Below are positions 34,151 through 47,012 of a DNA stretch of 64,000 nucleotides, piece after piece. Within the stretch, counting starts at the first letter, position 1. Every line of letters starts with the position of its first letter. Origin of the DNA: Ilyonectria destructans (lineage: Eukaryota > Ascomycota > Sordariomycetes > Hypocreales > Nectriaceae); contig JAHEWK010000008.1 in NCBI GenBank assembly GCA_020740775.1, forward strand, positions 3,162,001-3,226,000, read 5' to 3'. Position numbers and translations under genes: made by a program. Under the pieces are notes generated by a model. It made no database searches, was not told the DNA's origin, and worked only from the letters and a program-made list of their open reading frames with translations.

Positions 34151-34549
34151 GCTATCAGCCGGCTCTATGTGTACCTCCAAAGCTCTATTGTGGAAGCGAG
34201 GCCAACAATCACGGCCCGAAAGAGAAAATGTTGCACTCCGTTATTTAGTGAATTTACGCAACTTCAACCCCATTGCGAAACCTGTCCATGCATACTATTT
34301 TCTAGATGATACCCACTGCCTCTCTTGTCGTAGTGTGTTGTGAGAGATGCACTGCTGAGACAGTCTGGGTAAAGAGCAAGGCAGAAGCCACCACGGACTC
34401 AAATTCGAAGAAAGGTCTACGCTTCTTCCAAATATCCACTCTTCTAAATCTCGCAAGGTCTACAATTTGGAGTGGCGATCAAGCTATCTAATGATCGAAC
34501 CTCGACTGATCCATAATTAGCGAACCAGCACTATCGCAACAGCGTATCA
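34151..34549. other. 3' intergenic region
   Basis: Convergent 3' flanks of the RTA1-like gene and the NmrA-like pseudogene. Nothing is supported. Confidence 0.4.
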
Positions 34550-35744
34550 TCATTCTTCCAGATGGCTATAAGGCTTCCTCACTTCCCCTTTCAGTGCTTC
34601 GCGGAAGAAATTATCGAACGGAATTGGCTTGAAATCAGGGTAGAGATCGGATGCGGATAAGGAGCCCAAGTATTTGGCGTATTCCGGTGCGTTATCATGA
34701 CGGACACCCACGGAGTCGTAGTACTGCAGGAAGTAGAGTCCCAACAGAGTACAATAATCCGTGTTTATCTGTGCAATCAGACCACGTATGGTATTGGCTC
34801 GGGAATGAATCTCCCCCCCCCCAGATAGCTGGGTTCCCTTGATTAGCCACTTGACACACTGTACATGGCATCCACTTGCATAGGTTCTGTCAAATCTTCT
34901 CCTCAGAAATCTTCTCCATTTCGGCCAAAAGTTCGTTGAGCGTTAGTGCCCAGTCGTAGCATAGAACTTCCTTGTCGAGAGTCCTTGGGTCACTGATGAT
35001 ACGGGCAGTAAAGCGCCCAGTGTCCCGCGGGTCAGTCATGCACGAGATCGCGATTCCGTCCCCGGGAATTATGTTGGCCTCTCTGCGCGACCACCAATGC
35101 TGAGATAGTCTGTGCGGCCGGAGACGAGGCGAGGAATACCTAAACCCGGTGTACCACCACCCGATGTTAATAACGGTATAGGGGAGATTAAGTGCTTTCA
35201 CGGCATTCAGAACATCTTCTTTCTAATCTAGAGTGAGCTAAGTTGCATGCAGCATGGTGTAACTGCCTTGGCGTTTTAGAATATCACTAACTATATCTTG
35301 AACATCCACGACGCCCTTAGGAGGGGCAATCATGGCAAATGCAGTGGGAACGAATCGCTTGATGCCGGCTTTCTTAGCGGCGCGAGCTAAGCGAATCTGA
35401 TCCTTGATATGTGCAACCGGAAGAGACGCGATGAGGACGTCGACGTTAGAGAGAACCTCAACCAGTTCTTCTTCGGGGCCGGTCAACTCAGCGGCAACAA
35501 CCTTGATGCCGCGATCTTTGAGCGGAGAATACGCTGACTTGTTTACTGAAGCCGGGCGGAAAGTGCGGTGATTTCCTGTTTTCTTGAGTTTCAGCCTGCC
35601 CTCTCGTTGAACACAAGGAGCTGAGTTGGAAGCCATATCGGCGTCAATAACGAATTGATCCTTCGCCTCGAGAAGTCCTTCCAAAATGTTTCTGCCTGTC
35701 TCGCCAGTGGCGCCAACAATGGTGACTGAAATTTTCGTGATCAT
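34550..35744 (-). pseudogene. NmrA-like/isoflavone-reductase-like protein, decayed
   Basis: Starts at the ATG of MITKISVTIVGATGETG (35744) with the NAD(P)-binding GATGETG motif. It continues through GIKVVAAELTGPEEELVEVL and VDVLIASLP, and after a clean 69-nt intron (35223-35291, GTTAGT to TTAG) through ALNLPYTVINIGWWY, PRDTGRFTARIISDPRTL and the tail DNAPEYAKYLGSL. It resembles CipA-type NmrA-like oxidoreductases. Defects: a probable 76-nt intron near 35580-35660 is followed by a lost base (EITAL then RPASVNK in another frame). Compensating frameshifts bracket about 21 residues (35085-35150). An extra T near 34890 turns an Ile-Asp codon pair into Ile-stop. Some of these could be sequence errors, but together they indicate a pseudogene. 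Confidence 0.7.
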
Positions 35745-37894
35745 GAAGGTATGGCCGGGCCCAAATTTCGCTTGTGTTTTGCAACTTTTAAGTGTAAGCA
35801 CTGTTCGTGTCAATAGGAAGAGTTGATTTGATTAAAAGGTGTTTGTACAATTTTCGATTACTTGCTAAAAATTATATGAGAAGTGTGGGACGAGGCCTGG
35901 CAATAAGACTGTTTGAGAACAAGGGGAATATTCCGTTCGATTTATACTTGGACCGTATTATAAGTAGCGGAGTTTAAAAGTTGTGGAGATGGATAGCTAC
36001 GGAGCTTGGAAGACAGGTCATGTCGTGCCAATATAATCTGGGTCTCCCTGTCCTAGCATTGACCCGTAGTTCAGACCCTCTTTTTGGTTCGGGGTGCAGC
36101 TTCGGGCGATTGCGGGAGACGTACAGATCTTCGACTCACTTGTGAAATAAGATACGCATAGGCCTAGAGAGTCTAGTTGGCAGACTATCCTGTCGATATT
36201 GGGCCCTGAGTTACATACCCGAGCTTGTCAAGGGTGATTGTTTATCTGGATTCTTGTGCCGCAGGAGCTCAGGGGTATCCCGATGAGGCTCGCTCTTGCC
36301 CTGTTAGCGTGCCTCACATATCGGGGCTCTCAAGCACCATTTAACATAAGAGTCACGGTTCTCGGGACTTTGATCGCCGCTATTTACCTCGTTTGGAGTA
36401 GAGCCGTACCTTCGAGTTCTCCCCCCAGAGCCTACATGGAGCAAGCGCATGCAAGAGATTGGTTCGCTGGGACATTTCAAGACAGCCTTTGAGGCGGCAC
36501 TTTGACTTATCGCCTACCTTCTGATTCCGCACCGACGGGGCAACATGCTCCCGAGAGATCCCTTTGATCATGTTGGATGCCAGGCCTGCTGCTAAGATCA
36601 GTCAGCACGAAGACGATGCGTGGCTCTACAGTTCTGATGATTAAGGGCAGTGAGACAGGCCCCAAGGAGACTTGAAGTAGGGCACTAATCCGAAAACGAC
36701 AAAAGTGCCGTCCGCAATGAGCTCCCGAATACGCGTAAATGCGAAGTACGAAACCGAGACCGAGCCTGAGTTCTCCCCTTTCTAGGCGGCGCCCTGGTGG
36801 GCCGCGCCACCTCACCTCACCTCAAGGCGTCACATTTTGCTTGGTGATCAGATGCACCTCCTCCCTTGGCCTGTCATCTCGTCTAGTCTTTTGACTCCTT
36901 CCCTCAAGATTCTGCCCCACAGGGTTTCTTACACCCCAATCGGCACTGTGCATCATCTACATCTTCAAATACCGGAAGCTTGAGATTCTGCTTCCACATC
37001 CGTCGCGGGAGCCCTCTGCCGCTTGATCTGGATGCTCAGGATCTCCTCGGAGAGCCTGGCCGATGCAGGGGAATGTGCATTGTGGGGCAGCTGGCCATAT
37101 TGTAGGTCTTCAGCTTGCTTCTTTGGGTTCCAAATCCCGCCAAGAGCCACGAACAAACAAGCCTCTTCGATTCAGCGTCTCCACCTGTGCCCCGCCCATT
37201 TGCAAAGCCAAGTTCCACTGCTCCGAATATGGTATTTCCCTATTCGGGCTGGAAACGACATGTGTGGAAAGGGTGTGTTCGTAGTAGATGCTGATGATGA
37301 AGCTGCGGTACGAGCACCCCGCCGTGACGGCGAAGGCGGTCAGGCTGCTCAGGAGGAGTGGTGCATGAGGCATCCACGCAACAAGATGCTCCTTGTCATT
37401 GTTTCCCTCGCAGCACTCTTCGGACCATTATCAAAGGCCCAGGTACCATTGGCTTGTCTCCCACCGTCCTCTAGGAAACAGACTTGCGTATGGCGGGTGA
37501 CTCATTGATTTGAGGTCGTTGTCGGCCTGGCCCGCCTTCATCACCCAACATCGCGGGCTAAGTCCTCTCCCCGATGCCCTTCTTGAGAGGGCCGACGGTC
37601 AGAGACTTCCGGTCAGGTCTTGACGGCACTGATGAGTGCCAACCTCCATTACATGGTTGAGGGCAGCAATGCGCGGCACTCAAGGCATCTGACTCCTTTT
37701 TGGAGGGTTTGAGTCTGTACAGAGTCGTTAAGTTCCTGTGGGCATAAGGTAGCTGGTTAATTGTACACGGTATTATCACCACGCTTCTCCGTTGACAGCT
37801 ACCAACTCTAGCTCATACTCCCCATCTCGATGTTTAGACCATTCATTCTTTGCTCATAATGGTTGGTATTTATAGAACAGTAGCAGGTCTATAC
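35745..37894. other. Gene-poor region with unrecognised ORF scraps
   Basis: No gene can be supported over about 2.1 kb. Near 36440-36492 a plus frame reads LGHFKTAFEAAL then stop, reminiscent of the C-terminus of MDR dehydrogenases. At 36965-37373 minus-strand frames contain a hydrophobic stretch (APLLLSSLTAFAVTAG) and a downstream ALGGIWNPKKQAEDLQYG segment one frame apart. These look like remnants but no family is certain. Confidence 0.35.
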
Positions 37895-38120
37895 CTAAAC
37901 TTTGTGTTTCAAAAGAGACGTTTCTATTATGATTCCAGGTCCAAATGCCCTTCCAACTGTATAATATTTTAAACCGCCTGCAGGAGCCAGTTTATCCATC
38001 TCCTCTTCATGCAACCGGTCTATTATGCTAAAGATTGACGCGGAGCTCGAGTTCCCGGGATGAATGTAACGATTATAGCTGGCGTGCATGTGCTCCGACG
38101 AAATGGCAAGTGCCATGCAT
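37895..38120 (-). pseudogene. Type III polyketide synthase, C-terminal fragment
   Basis: The minus frame reads SSEHMHASYNRYIHPGNSSSA, then SIIDRLHEEEMDKLAP, then YYTVGRAFGPGIIIETSLLK and a stop. This is the terminal part of the chalcone/stilbene synthase fold: the catalytic-Asn motif GN.SSA and the GFGPG loop (here AFGPG). Only about 65 of some 400 residues remain and no upstream half with the catalytic Cys is found before the P450 gene. It is a relic of a gene that made small polyketides from malonyl-CoA. Confidence 0.7.
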
Positions 38121-38481
38121 CGACAGGCCTTAACACGTCGGATTTTGACCACATCTTGCACAGCCTCTTTCTCGGAACAGCTGCACCTCGCTGCGAATAC
38201 GCGTAAACTAGCTGCGGATGCAACCTGGTCCTGGCGATCGGACAACCAGTCGTCCCGGTCGGGGCAACCCGTTATACCCTATGTACAGCAGTCGTCACTT
38301 AAGGAAAATCCCCATCACCGGAAGGAGTACTACCAGTTCAAGCCTCGTACATCAGGCCGCCCGGCGTATAAGTTACTGGTTTGATCCAAATCTTACTTCG
38401 AGGCACGCAATCGCTATCTAGCCATTTCAAAACCCCCGTCATTACACCTTGTCGCCAATTGGGCTGAATCATGCCTAGTGA
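38121..38481. other. P450 promoter region
   Basis: Between the type III PKS relic and the P450 start codon. Possible further type III PKS remains are too degraded to read. Confidence 0.35.
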
Positions 38482-40211
38482 ATGAACTGGTTCTCTCACG
38501 GCTACAGGGCTCTCCGCTTTCATTTGACCTACACGATGGTCGCATTATATATCGCAAAGTATGGTCTTATCTTGGCCCTTGCTGTGTCGATTCTATTTGC
38601 CAGAAAGAGGCCTTTTCGACGCCGGCAAATTACACGCGATGGCAACCGCATCAGGTTTGTTTGCATTCGTTGGAGTACCTGCACAGCTGAACTGACACGC
38701 AAATGGATAGGGAAGCACCGGGGACACTACCTTTCCTGGGACATGGACTGGTCTTTCTTCGTCCACGCCAGCAACTATTTGTTTGGTTCACTAGGTACAT
38801 TCACTATCAGGTTATCATCTTTGCCAGCTGTCTCTAGTCTAACACCCTTACCAGGTGCATTCAGCAGTACGGCCATGAAACTCTCCGCATTGCGATTCCC
38901 ACTCTCCCACCTGGTGTGATTATTGCCGACCCTGTCAACCTTGACTACGTATTCAAGCACGAGGAAATGTTTGAAAAGGGACAATTCTTCCGAAGACGAC
39001 TTCAGGACCTCTTTGGTTATGGTATCGTCAACGTTGACGGGGATCTCTGGAAGCGACAACGAGCAGCAGGGACACAATTTTTCAATGCAACAACCTTGAG
39101 AAATCTGGCTCGAATTGACCTACCGAGAGTTTTAAAACGGAGCATCCTTCACATTGATGCAAATGTAGATAGTAGGATGGCCATCGACCTGGAAGCAGTC
39201 ATCCATGAAGCTACAACGCAGCTGATGAGCAGAGTCGCCTATGGTGTAGAAATGCATGCAGACGACGACTTTACGCGGGCGTTCGACCATGCCTCGGGCG
39301 AGATTGCCAAGCGCTTTCAGAATCCATTTTGGAGGTTCACCGAGCTGGTGACTGGTATGAAACTCCGCCAATCAGTCCGAATCATGAAGTCATACGGTCA
39401 AAACCTGGTAGCTCAGGCTGTGGCACGCCGAAACGGCAGAAATGACACCGGTGTTGGCAAGGGATATGATGAGGGCCCCAGTTTAATCGACAAATTACTC
39501 AACTGTCTCGGCGATGAAGCATTGGTAGCTGATTCGGCCCTAAACTATCTATCCGCGGGAAAAGACACCATTGCCCAGGCCTTGACATGGACATTCTATC
39601 TTCTTACGAAACACAAAGACGTGGCAGAGAAAGTATTCGGATTGGTCAACAGTGATATTGCTCGGAGTTTCCCGGACAACGGTTGGACAACTACAACAAA
39701 ACAGCAGGATCTCGGGCCAGAAGCCACTCATTTCATCCTGGCCGTCTTTTATGAAGCCTTGAGATTATATCCCCCCATTCCATTCGAAATGAAGCAAGCA
39801 CAGCAAGATACCATCCTGCCTGACGGGACTTTTATCCCCCAGAAGTCTGTTGTCCTATGGTGCACCTGGGCAATGAACCGTTCAGCCAAAACATGGGGTA
39901 GCGACGCTGAGAAGTATCGGCCCGAACGGTGGCTACATAATGGGAAAATAATGCAAAGAAGCACATCAGAGTATCCTGTGTTTCAGGGGGGAGCAAGGCT
40001 TTGTTTGGGTAAGAAAATGGCCGAGCTGATAGCAGTTCAAGTTATTGCAGCCTTGACACGGTCATTCATGTTTGTGCCCGCGTTCCAGGGAGAGAAGACT
40101 AGCCGGACGCATTTGACAATGCCGATGAGGGATGGTTTTCAAGTCATGGTGAAGCGTCGGCCCCGCGAGGCGGGTGGTTTGGGCTATGGAAAAGCTATGG
40201 TAGACAGGTAG
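38482..40211 (+). CDS. Cytochrome P450, ER-anchored (CYP52-like)
   Basis: Three exons: 38482-38654, 38711-38794 and 38855-40211. The introns are 56 and 60 nt (GTTTGT to ATAG, GTACAT to CCAG), giving 537 aa. An N-terminal anchor (YGLILALAVSILFA) is followed by basic residues and APGTLPFLGHGL. All P450 landmarks are present: I-helix AGKDT near 320, K-helix EALRLYPP near 385, PERW near 440, and heme loop FQGGARLCLG at about 461-470 with the thiolate Cys. The AGKDT/FQGGARLCLG wording and the EMF..G..FR region resemble alkane/fatty-acid hydroxylases of the CYP52/CYP539 type. The substrate may instead be a metabolite of the now-degraded polyketide locus next door. Joins are in frame and no defect is seen. 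Confidence 0.88.
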
Positions 40212-40899
40212 CAAATAAGAACGCCGTGTGCCATCCTATTTTCTTTCAAGGCATATAGCATAAGTTGTAATAAGACATCAACACATACTTAATACCAGTA
40301 TATTGTCATCTCGTGCTGAGGCTGACGCCGATAGAGGCTAAGACGTCAGTGCAGATACAGCAGAAATAGATTCTGCTCGTTCCTGCTGTATACAGACAGC
40401 TCGGATTGGGTAGATTTGGAATTCTCGCCTATCAATTAAAACATATCTATCACCTTGCGATAACTTAGGTCTCGGGGTCGGTGCAACTCTCTCTCCGAAG
40501 CCGTTAGCCTTCCACTTCTTGTCCGCCCGCTATGGTCTCAGGCTCGCCTTCAGCTTCAGCATCAGGGCGATATCCCCCGGGACTGCTTTCCCTCCCCAGA
40601 GTAGCGTTTAATATGGATATTCCGGATCCAGCAGAGCGCGTATTGAAGTATACATTGCTGCATATCAGTGCCCTGTATCAGCAGATGGCGACGTAGTAAG
40701 AACTCAACCATTTTGTACAGCTAAGGTAAGACTCAACGTTAATAAATATTATATTAAGGGATCCAACGACGTGCTAGTGTAAGACTATATACAGTCAGTA
40801 TTAGCAATAAGTAGTAATATTACAACCCTATTCAGCTCTATGTCAGTTTTTAAGGTCCTTGAAATAAAACATTCAGGCTGTTATAAAATCACTTTGCAA
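40212..40899. other. 3' intergenic region
   Basis: Convergent ends of the P450 gene and UPC2-like copy 3. A short AT-rich run lies at 40735-40830. No gene seen. Confidence 0.4.
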
Positions 40900-42087
40900 T
40901 TATACCGCAACAGCCCAAGCCCATTTAGGACCAATAATATCTCGAATCTCAGCGCAAACACCCTCTTTCCACCCCATCATTATGAATGTTTCACCAACAT
41001 CACCATTTGCCAAGAAGCACCCATATGATAACAACACAAGAGCTGCAGGTTCATAGGCTTCAACTAGTCTTATAAAACCTTTGCTAACCAGGCATGCCCA
41101 TTGTAACGACGCTCTGTGTGCTGGCCACCACTCTGATGTCTGTGCTTTTCTCACCAGCCATTTCATCAGATCCAGGGCGTCCTGACAGATTTGTCTGACG
41201 ACTGGGTCCTCTTCTTGGTCCAAAAATGCTAAAGAGTCGAGTACGTCCAGGAGCGGATCAAGAGGCCCGTGGTCTGGTGGTTCAGCTTCCGTGACGTATA
41301 GTATCAGCTCGTGTCGCTCTGGCCGTATGACGCCAAAAGCATCTGCAATAGCCCTCACACCCCTCGTGAGCCTGCAAGTAACGAGTAGGTCGTTCAGCAT
41401 GGACGGAGGATCACTCTCTCCCCGTAGAAGCTCTTTGAGGGAGCCTTCGGCATAAGAGCTAATCATCATGAGAACTGAGGCAAGATGACACACAGGGCTG
41501 TTGTCGCGGTTTGCTTTTGCCACTGAATCCCTCATCATCACCACAGCGTTTTGAGAATACTTGAATCCTAGGGAAGCGTAGATATCTCGTCGCCGGCGAT
41601 GTGCTGGCATGTCTGTTTGTGATTGATGTGCTGTATGCGCTCGTTCGAACGACGATATAGCCAACGCCAGATTCAAAATGACCGGATGATCGAAAGCGAG
41701 GTGTGTCACTTCATATTGCCAAAGATCTTCCGACCCTCGTTGGTGAGCAATAGCCCTGAAGGCAACTTTGTGCCAATGGTCGAGCAGCTCCCTATCTTGT
41801 ACAGTCAAGCCATCTGCAAGCGATGGAGCGATTCGTTGGAGATGTGTGACGGGCACGATCTGTGCCGAAGTTGTGTCGCGTGGTGATTGCGTCCTGCTCC
41901 GAGGTGATCTTCCTTGAGCTTTGAGGCTGCATATTGAGCTACGTCGAACACAAGCCGTGCATGGAACCGCTTCGTCACACTATCGTGGCTGTAAGCGCTC
42001 ATTCACTTCACTTGGTCTGTAAGTCGTTACCTTTACTTTTCTGGCTTTGCATTCTAGACAGCCGGTCCGCGTTTTTCTATAGGTCAT
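40900..42087 (-). CDS. Zn2Cys6 transcription factor, UPC2-like (copy 3)
   Basis: Exon 1 is 42031-42087, the intron 41980-42030 (51 nt, GTAACG to ATAG) and exon 2 40900-41979, giving 378 aa. The first exon reads MTYRKTRTGCLECKARKVK and splices to CDEAVPCTACVRRSSICSL, completing a full C6 cluster. The long single-frame ORF from 41856 misses this DNA-binding part. The regulator domain contains WQYEVTHLAFDHPVILNLAL and SFERAH. The intron lies at the same K|C boundary as in the other two copies. It sits between a P450 and a sulfatase and may regulate either. No break is seen. Confidence 0.82.
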
Positions 42088-42208
42088 TTTGAGGGATTTG
42101 AAACGAAATTGACAATTCACTGCTACCCCAATCGCCAGCGGATCGATGATAATAAGGCGTACGGTCTACCACACCGAGCGCCATTGTGGGCCTCAATCAC
42201 GTCATCCC

Positions 42209-43979
<1,771 letters not shown>

Positions 43980-44695
43980 GGTTGCAAGAGATGTCCGAGG
44001 AATGTGATGGAGGAAGAGAAACTGGATTACAGCAGGAGGAGGTGGGAAAAAGGTGTCATGTTATTATCTATGCACATCGCACGCTGATAAAATTACCGCA
44101 ATTCATTTTGACTACCATCGGACAAGCGAACCTCCGTCTGAAGCCGACGAGCCACTCTCTCAGGTCATTCTTTACATCATCAAAGCTGAGCTACAGACGC
44201 CAAACTCCGCGAAGCTCCACATCACGACAGACCCCCAAATTTTGGTGTGGTTCGGATCTTGCTCTCATTGGTTCCTTGTTCAACCCTTTCCAAGCACGCA
44301 AGATTCACATCTCAGAGACGTTAGACAGATTCAAGCTACCCACACCCATGAAAAGCCCATCAAATTCTGGACGACCGGGCTGTCGCTCGGATCATGGTCT
44401 CATTGGTGAATTGCATTTCACCACGACACCGACTTCCACTGCTGCATGATCCTTACAAGCTAACAGAGTCAATTACCGAGTAAATATGGCGAAAGCTGAA
44501 GTGATGGAGGTGCGATAGACCAAAAGTTTGGGCATTCCGCCATCGCGCATCCTCATCGCGAGATTTTAGAAAAACAGTCGACGAGGGTTAAAGATGCCAG
44601 CGCCAAGCATTGCTATCTATTTAAGGCTAGGTCTGCCTACAGAAGACTCCAGTTTGGTTATCCAGAGGCAGCTTTCTACTTTTACGTCCTCAAAC
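43980..44695. promoter_or_regulatory. Divergent promoter of sulfatase and MFS transporter
   Basis: About 715 bp between divergent start codons. Two TCTCATTGG blocks (inverted CCAAT boxes) occur at 44263-44271 and 44398-44406, in the same orientation and both preceded by a GGATC-type run. Open frames here are short and unconserved. Confidence 0.45.
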
Positions 44696-46207
44696 ATGTC
44701 GATCGAAAAGCAATCACTTCCACCCACAGTGGATGCCTGGGGCGCGTCCAGCTCGGATCCGGACAAGGAGTCCAGCGGCCCAGAGCAGCGCCCCCACAAA
44801 GATTGGTCAGAAGCCGAGGAACGGGCCGTCGTCCGCAAGCTCGATCTCCTCATCATGCCTTTACTCATCGCCGGCTTCTTCGTCTTGCAACTCGATCGCG
44901 GCAACATCGGCAACGCCCTAACAGACTTCTTCCTCGCAGAAGTGGGCATCACTCAACTTCAATTCAACACTGGCAACCAGCTCCTCAGTCTAGGCATTGT
45001 GCTACTTGAGCTGCCCAGCAACCTCGTTCTCTATCGTGTCGGTCCTCAGAAATGGATCAGCTGCCAGATCATTTGCTGGGGTCTAGTGGCCACCTTCCAA
45101 GCGTTCATCAAAGGAAAAGGCGTTGGTGTCTATTACGCTACCAGGCTGTTGCTCGGTCTTCTTGAAGCCGGCTTCATTCCTGCAGGCTTGTACACTTTGA
45201 CGCAGTGGTACAAGCGCAATGAGACGAGCAGACGCTTCACTGCGTTCTTCCTTGGCAACATGATTGCTTCAGCAGCAAGTGGCCTCATTGCCTACGGTAT
45301 TCTCCAGATGCGAGGCACAGCAGGACTGTCTGGTTGGCAGTGGATGTTCCTGATTGAAGGCATCATCACAATATTTATCGGCATCGTTTTCGCCCTTCTC
45401 ATGCCTCAGTCTCCCACAAATCCGTCAAATATTCTGCGTCACTCATACTTTACATCACGAGAGATCCATATTATTACCCATCGTGTGGCCATCGACAATC
45501 CTACTGAAGGCCCCAAGCACAAACATGTCAGATGGGTTGACATCAAGGCAGCCTTCTCCCGATGGTACGTCTACCCACAGCTTACTGTCTCCTTCTGCTG
45601 CATCGCCGTTATTTCCCCACTTGGAACATATCAACCATCCATCATCGCAAGCTATGGCTACGATCGTCTTCAAGCGAATGCACTGTCTTCCGTCGGCAAT
45701 TGGATCGTCATTGTGCTGAATCTGTCGTTTGGGTGGATTGCCGACAAGACTCAGAGGCGGGGTGGTCTTATTCTTCTTGCTGCTGTGCTGAGTTTTGCAT
45801 TTTGTCTTGCGACCAGACAACTCGTTACGAGCACGAATCGTGATCTCAAGTACGGAATCCTCACTTGCACCACACTGTGGGGATCTGTGGCTCATCCTCT
45901 GAACGGCTCCTGGCTTGCGGTCAATATTCGTAACCCTGCAGAGCGCTCTATCACGATGGCTCTACTCATCATGACTGCGAACGCTGCTGGTTTAGCAGGT
46001 GCTCAGATCTTCCAGGCACATGATGCGCCACTGTATAGAACGGGCTTTACAGTCATTCTCACACTGGCATCCGTCGGTTTGGTGTTTGCGATCAGCTCTA
46101 ATGCACAGTATCTGTGGCTCAACAAGAAGTTAGCCGGCAAGGAGGAAGCGGAGGAAGAAGTAGGGGAAGCGGTGGGTGAGGGAAGCAAATGGCGGTTCTC
46201 ATTGTAG
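44696..46207 (+). CDS. MFS transporter, anion:cation symporter (allantoate permease-like)
   Basis: A single-exon protein of 503 aa from the ATG of MSIEKQSLPP; an in-frame ATG at 44594 would add 34 residues. The layout is typical of the ACS/Dal5 family: a long acidic cytosolic N-terminus ending EERAVVRKLDLLIMPLL, then LDRGNIGNALTD, LLELPSNLVLYRVGPQKWIS, RLLLGLLEAGFIPAGLYTL, a central loop with FTSREIHIITHRV, and six further membrane segments ending with GFTVILTLASVGLVFAISSN. It has twelve predicted spans and an acidic C-tail (KEEAEEEVGEAVGEG). It is a plasma-membrane importer of an organic anion, possibly a sulfate ester or sulfonate given the neighbouring sulfatase. Intact. Confidence 0.9.
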   Translation: MSIEKQSLPPTVDAWGASSSDPDKESSGPEQRPHKDWSEAEERAVVRKLDLLIMPLLIAGFFVLQLDRGNIGNALTDFFLAEVGITQLQFNTGNQLLSLGIVLLELPSNLVLYRVGPQKWISCQIICWGLVATFQAFIKGKGVGVYYATRLLLGLLEAGFIPAGLYTLTQWYKRNETSRRFTAFFLGNMIASAASGLIAYGILQMRGTAGLSGWQWMFLIEGIITIFIGIVFALLMPQSPTNPSNILRHSYFTSREIHIITHRVAIDNPTEGPKHKHVRWVDIKAAFSRWYVYPQLTVSFCCIAVISPLGTYQPSIIASYGYDRLQANALSSVGNWIVIVLNLSFGWIADKTQRRGGLILLAAVLSFAFCLATRQLVTSTNRDLKYGILTCTTLWGSVAHPLNGSWLAVNIRNPAERSITMALLIMTANAAGLAGAQIFQAHDAPLYRTGFTVILTLASVGLVFAISSNAQYLWLNKKLAGKEEAEEEVGEAVGEGSKWRFSL

Positions 46208-46263
46208 AAGAAGTCTTCGATGTGCCGAAATTCTTCCTAGTACTACATACCAAAATCAACTTT

Positions 46264-46388
46264 GTAGAGTTGATTTATGCCAGGGCGGAGAGTTGAATTT
46301 CGGAAGTCACTCAACAGGGGGCCAGAGTTGATTTCTACTAGTGGTAGAGTTTATTTCAGGAAGCGGTAGAGTTGAATTTTAAATTGGG
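46264..46388. repeat. Five-copy degenerate AGAGTTGATTT repeat
   Basis: AGAGTTGA(A/T)TT or a close variant starts at about 46266, 46289, 46325, 46346 and 46368. Three of four intervals are 21-23 bp and the other is 36 bp. It lies just 3' of the MFS gene. No function is evident. Confidence 0.5.
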
Positions 46389-46447
46389 CACGAGTGCATA
46401 TAGGCGAGTTGTGTGAGTACGCGTTACGTGAAGTACTTTAGGGTAAA

Positions 46448-46720
46448 TTGGCTAAGGAAAGCTCGTCAGACGAAGCGACCGAGTTTGTTAGCATAGCAAT
46501 TGCGGAGAAGCTGTCTGACATATTCATAATTCCGGTCAAGGATATCAAGTTGGCAAGTCGCCATGCACAGCTTGGAATCGAATCACTTATTGCCCTGCAA
46601 TTGCGTAACATACTTGTCCAACAGGCCTCGGCAGAGGTCCCCATCTTCAGTGTCATGCAAAGCGCATTATCAGCCGCTCTCGCTGCTGATATTGCGGCGA
46701 AGATCACATATGTTAGGTAG
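46448..46720 (+). pseudogene. Acyl-carrier-protein domain relic of a polyketide synthase
   Basis: The frame (opening at TTG, no ATG) reads EATEFVSIAIAEKLSDIF, HAQLGIESLIALQLRNIL, then VPIFSVMQSALSAALAADIA and stops. This is the phosphopantetheine-carrier fold that ends fungal highly reducing PKSs. LGIESL carries the Ser for the cofactor, with Glu in place of the common Asp. No ketosynthase or other PKS domain is nearby. It is an orphaned 3' end of a large gene, in line with the type III PKS relic at 37.9 kb. Confidence 0.65.
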
Positions 46721-47012
46721 GATTTCGTTTGCGAGTTGGTATAATCTCGATAATGAAGTGGCAAAGGATGAGATTGGCCTCCTAGCTATGCTTAGAAGAG
46801 GTAGGTGCTGTTAACTTATTTGGGTGACCTACGTTGGAACACTTGAAAACACGGGAGTCAACTATATTCTTAACATCAATCTAATTGCGAGATTTTTTGA
46901 ACTTAAACACAGCTCGGAAATGAGTACTATTTCTAGTTCCTTTAATTCATGGAGTAGGTTTCAAGTCAAATCCGCCTTCATGGGGTTTTCGCCACCCACG
47001 ACATCAAGACCT
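46721..47012. other. Intergenic
   Basis: No coding or repeat feature recognised between the PKS relic and the GH127 gene end. Confidence 0.4.

Noticed and set aside
36283..36492. Possible MDR dehydrogenase C-terminus (LGHFKTAFEAAL)
   Set aside because: Only about a dozen residues resemble the family and the upstream frame is not convincing. It is recorded only in the gap note.
36965..37373. Possible minus-strand membrane protein remnant
   Set aside because: Two short frames suggest a shifted coding region but no family is recognisable and there is no start or intron support.
37023..37508. 161-codon plus-strand ORF
   Set aside because: It overlaps the minus-strand scraps, has no domain and has a shadow-like composition.
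44053..44449. Overlapping plus ORFs between sulfatase and transporter
   Set aside because: No domain or start context. They lie in the divergent promoter and are probably chance open frames.
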